NCBI GenBank assembly: GCA_007124105.1
Contig: SLFT01000356.1
Span: forward strand, 1 to 6,417
Direction: 5' to 3'
Length of the DNA stretch: 6,417 nucleotides
Source of the DNA: Candidatus Hydrogenedentota bacterium
GTDB taxonomy: Bacteria > Hydrogenedentota > Hydrogenedentia > Hydrogenedentales > CAITNO01
Shown: positions 5,438 through 6,417 of the stretch, piece after piece
Layout of the letters: each line of letters begins with the position of its first letter
How positions within the stretch are numbered: position 1 is the first letter of the stretch
Position numbers and translations under genes: made by a program
Notes under the pieces: model-generated
Told to the model about the DNA's origin: nothing
Seen by the model: the letters and a program-made list of their open reading frames with translations, nothing else
Databases searched by the model: none

Positions 5438-6205
5438 CTATCCTAAATTACCCTGTGTTATGTATTCATCCGGTTTTCGATCAAAGAACTGGCGTACCCG
5501 TTCGATGGGTGATTGCATGATCTCCTCAAGGGTGCCGCAGAACAGCACATTGCCATTATCAAGCATCAATACGCGATCAGCGGCCACGCGGATGGACTCC
5601 AGTTCATGGGTCACAATGACAAAGGTGGTGGCCAGCATGCGCTTCAACTTAAGGATCATATCGTCTAATCCCGCGGCCATGATCGGGTCAAGTCCTGCGG
5701 ATGGTTCGTCGAAATAAACCAGGGTTGGGTCAAGCGCAATAGCCCGCGCGAGTCCCGCGCGCTTGCGCATACCACCAGATAATTCACCCGGCATCAGGTA
5801 TTGCGCGCCCGCCAATCCGACCAGGCTCAACTTGAACCGTACCAGGTCGTCAATCAATGCCTTGTCCACGTTCCCGTATTCGCGCATGGGCATCGCTACG
5901 TTTTCGCCGACGGTCATGGAATTGAACAGGCCGCTGGATTGAAACGCGATGCCGATGCTGTGCTGCATCTCGGTGAGTTCATCCGCGTCCATGACGGAAA
6001 CATTCCTGTCCTCGAACAGTATCTCGCCGCTCGTGGGACGCATCAAGCCGCATAAATGCTTGAGCAATGTGCTTTTGCCGCAGCCGCTGCCGCCGACGAT
6101 CATGAAGATTTCACCGCGCTTGACTTCAAACGACACGCCGTCGAGCACTTTGAAGTCGCCGTAATGAGCGACAAGGTCTGTTACTTTTATGATTGCGTCA
6201 TCCAT
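5438..6205 (-). CDS. mlaF: Mla-type lipid ABC transporter ATP-binding protein
   Basis: This is the cytoplasmic ATPase that drives the MlaE permease. It has 255 residues and is a complete single ABC domain. Walker A is GGSGCGKST (38-46), the Q-loop Gln is Q89 (IAFQSSGLF), the signature is LSGGMRKRAGLARAIALDP (142-160), Walker B with the catalytic Glu is LVYFDEPSAGLDP (162-174, E167), and the switch His is H200 (VTHEL). The MRKRAGLARA form of the signature and EPSAGLDP are typical of the MlaF/Ttg2A/MKL branch, not of importers for sugars or amino acids. The start follows the mlaE stop by 8 nt with only a weak ribosome site, so translation is probably coupled to mlaE. All catalytic motifs are intact. 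The name follows from the family plus the mlaE and mlaD neighbours; the transported lipid is not shown by sequence. Confidence 0.93.
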   Translation of the reverse strand: MDDAIIKVTDLVAHYGDFKVLDGVSFEVKRGEIFMIVGGSGCGKSTLLKHLCGLMRPTSGEILFEDRNVSVMDADELTEMQHSIGIAFQSSGLFNSMTVGENVAMPMREYGNVDKALIDDLVRFKLSLVGLAGAQYLMPGELSGGMRKRAGLARAIALDPTLVYFDEPSAGLDPIMAAGLDDMILKLKRMLATTFVIVTHELESIRVAADRVLMLDNGNVLFCGTLEEIMQSPIERVRQFFDRKPDEYITQGNLG

Positions 6206-6213
6206 GTCGGAGT

Positions 6214-6417
6214 TTACCCAAGAATATAATAGAATATCGCCGCAAATATAATGTCAATGCAAATCAGCGTGAAGATATCCATGACAACAGCGCGCGTAGT
6301 CATCAGCCCGACGCCGCGCGATCCGCCGGTGACGCGCAAGCCGTTGTGGCAACCTATAAGCGCGATTGCAATGGCGAAAAAGAAGGTTTTCAACATCCCC
6401 TGCATGATATCTCCCAT
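6214..6417 (-). CDS. mlaE: MlaE-family permease, C-terminal 67 residues only
   Basis: This is the 3' end of the integral-membrane permease of the same ABC transporter; the rest lies to the right of the window. The visible part has two membrane helices (about residues 9-22, LKTFFFAIAIALIG, and 43-66, AVVMDIFTLICIDIIFAAIFYYIL). The loop between them, CHNGLRVTGGSRGVGLMTTR, is the conserved MlaE loop seen as GC-x-x-GLR-x-x-GGA-x-GVG-x-x-TT-x-AVV in relatives. The ATG that falls at 6417 is almost certainly an internal Met, because MlaE proteins are usually about 250 residues and this tail aligns with their very end. It leads the mlaE-mlaF-mlaD-lipoprotein order. Confidence 0.9.
   Translation of the reverse strand: MGDIMQGMLKTFFFAIAIALIGCHNGLRVTGGSRGVGLMTTRAVVMDIFTLICIDIIFAAIFYYILG

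Overview
The window looks like an ordinary chromosomal stretch from a diderm (two-membrane) bacterium of moderately high GC. The diderm inference rests on an MCE/Mla-type lipid transport operon that includes a lipoprotein. The sequence alone does not fix the phylum. I see no mobile element, CRISPR array, tRNA or rRNA gene, and no prophage.

Layout on the plus strand: (1) positions 3-854 are the 3' part of a MEMO-family (AmmeMemoRadiSam protein B-like) gene whose start lies before the window. (2) Positions 910-1266 encode a small protein of 118 residues that I cannot assign. Its first half has a pattern reminiscent of Sm-like/Hfq beta-barrels, and it has an extended -10-like element and a strong Shine-Dalgarno sequence just upstream. 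(3) Positions 1267-1583 carry no convincing gene, but hold two inverted repeats and a fragment resembling a widespread palindromic intergenic repeat. (4) Positions 1584-2501 and 2498-3562 form the putrescine pair aguB-aguA, overlapping by ATGA. Agmatine deiminase (AguA) makes N-carbamoylputrescine from agmatine, and AguB hydrolyses this to putrescine, CO2 and ammonia. Both proteins keep their catalytic residues.

Layout on the minus strand, converging on aguA: a lipid-transport operon reading from the right edge to 3651. Its order is mlaE (permease, C-terminal end only), mlaF (ATPase), mlaD (membrane-anchored MCE substrate-binding protein with a long helical C-terminus), and a PqiC-like auxiliary lipoprotein. 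Together these would form an inner-membrane ABC complex with a periplasmic MCE ring and an outer-membrane-anchored partner, moving phospholipid or another hydrophobic substrate between membranes. A 12-bp imperfect hairpin sits between the two convergent operons and may stop transcription from one or both sides.

No clearly new multi-gene system is visible. The least explained parts are the small Sm-like-looking protein and the structured gap upstream of aguB.
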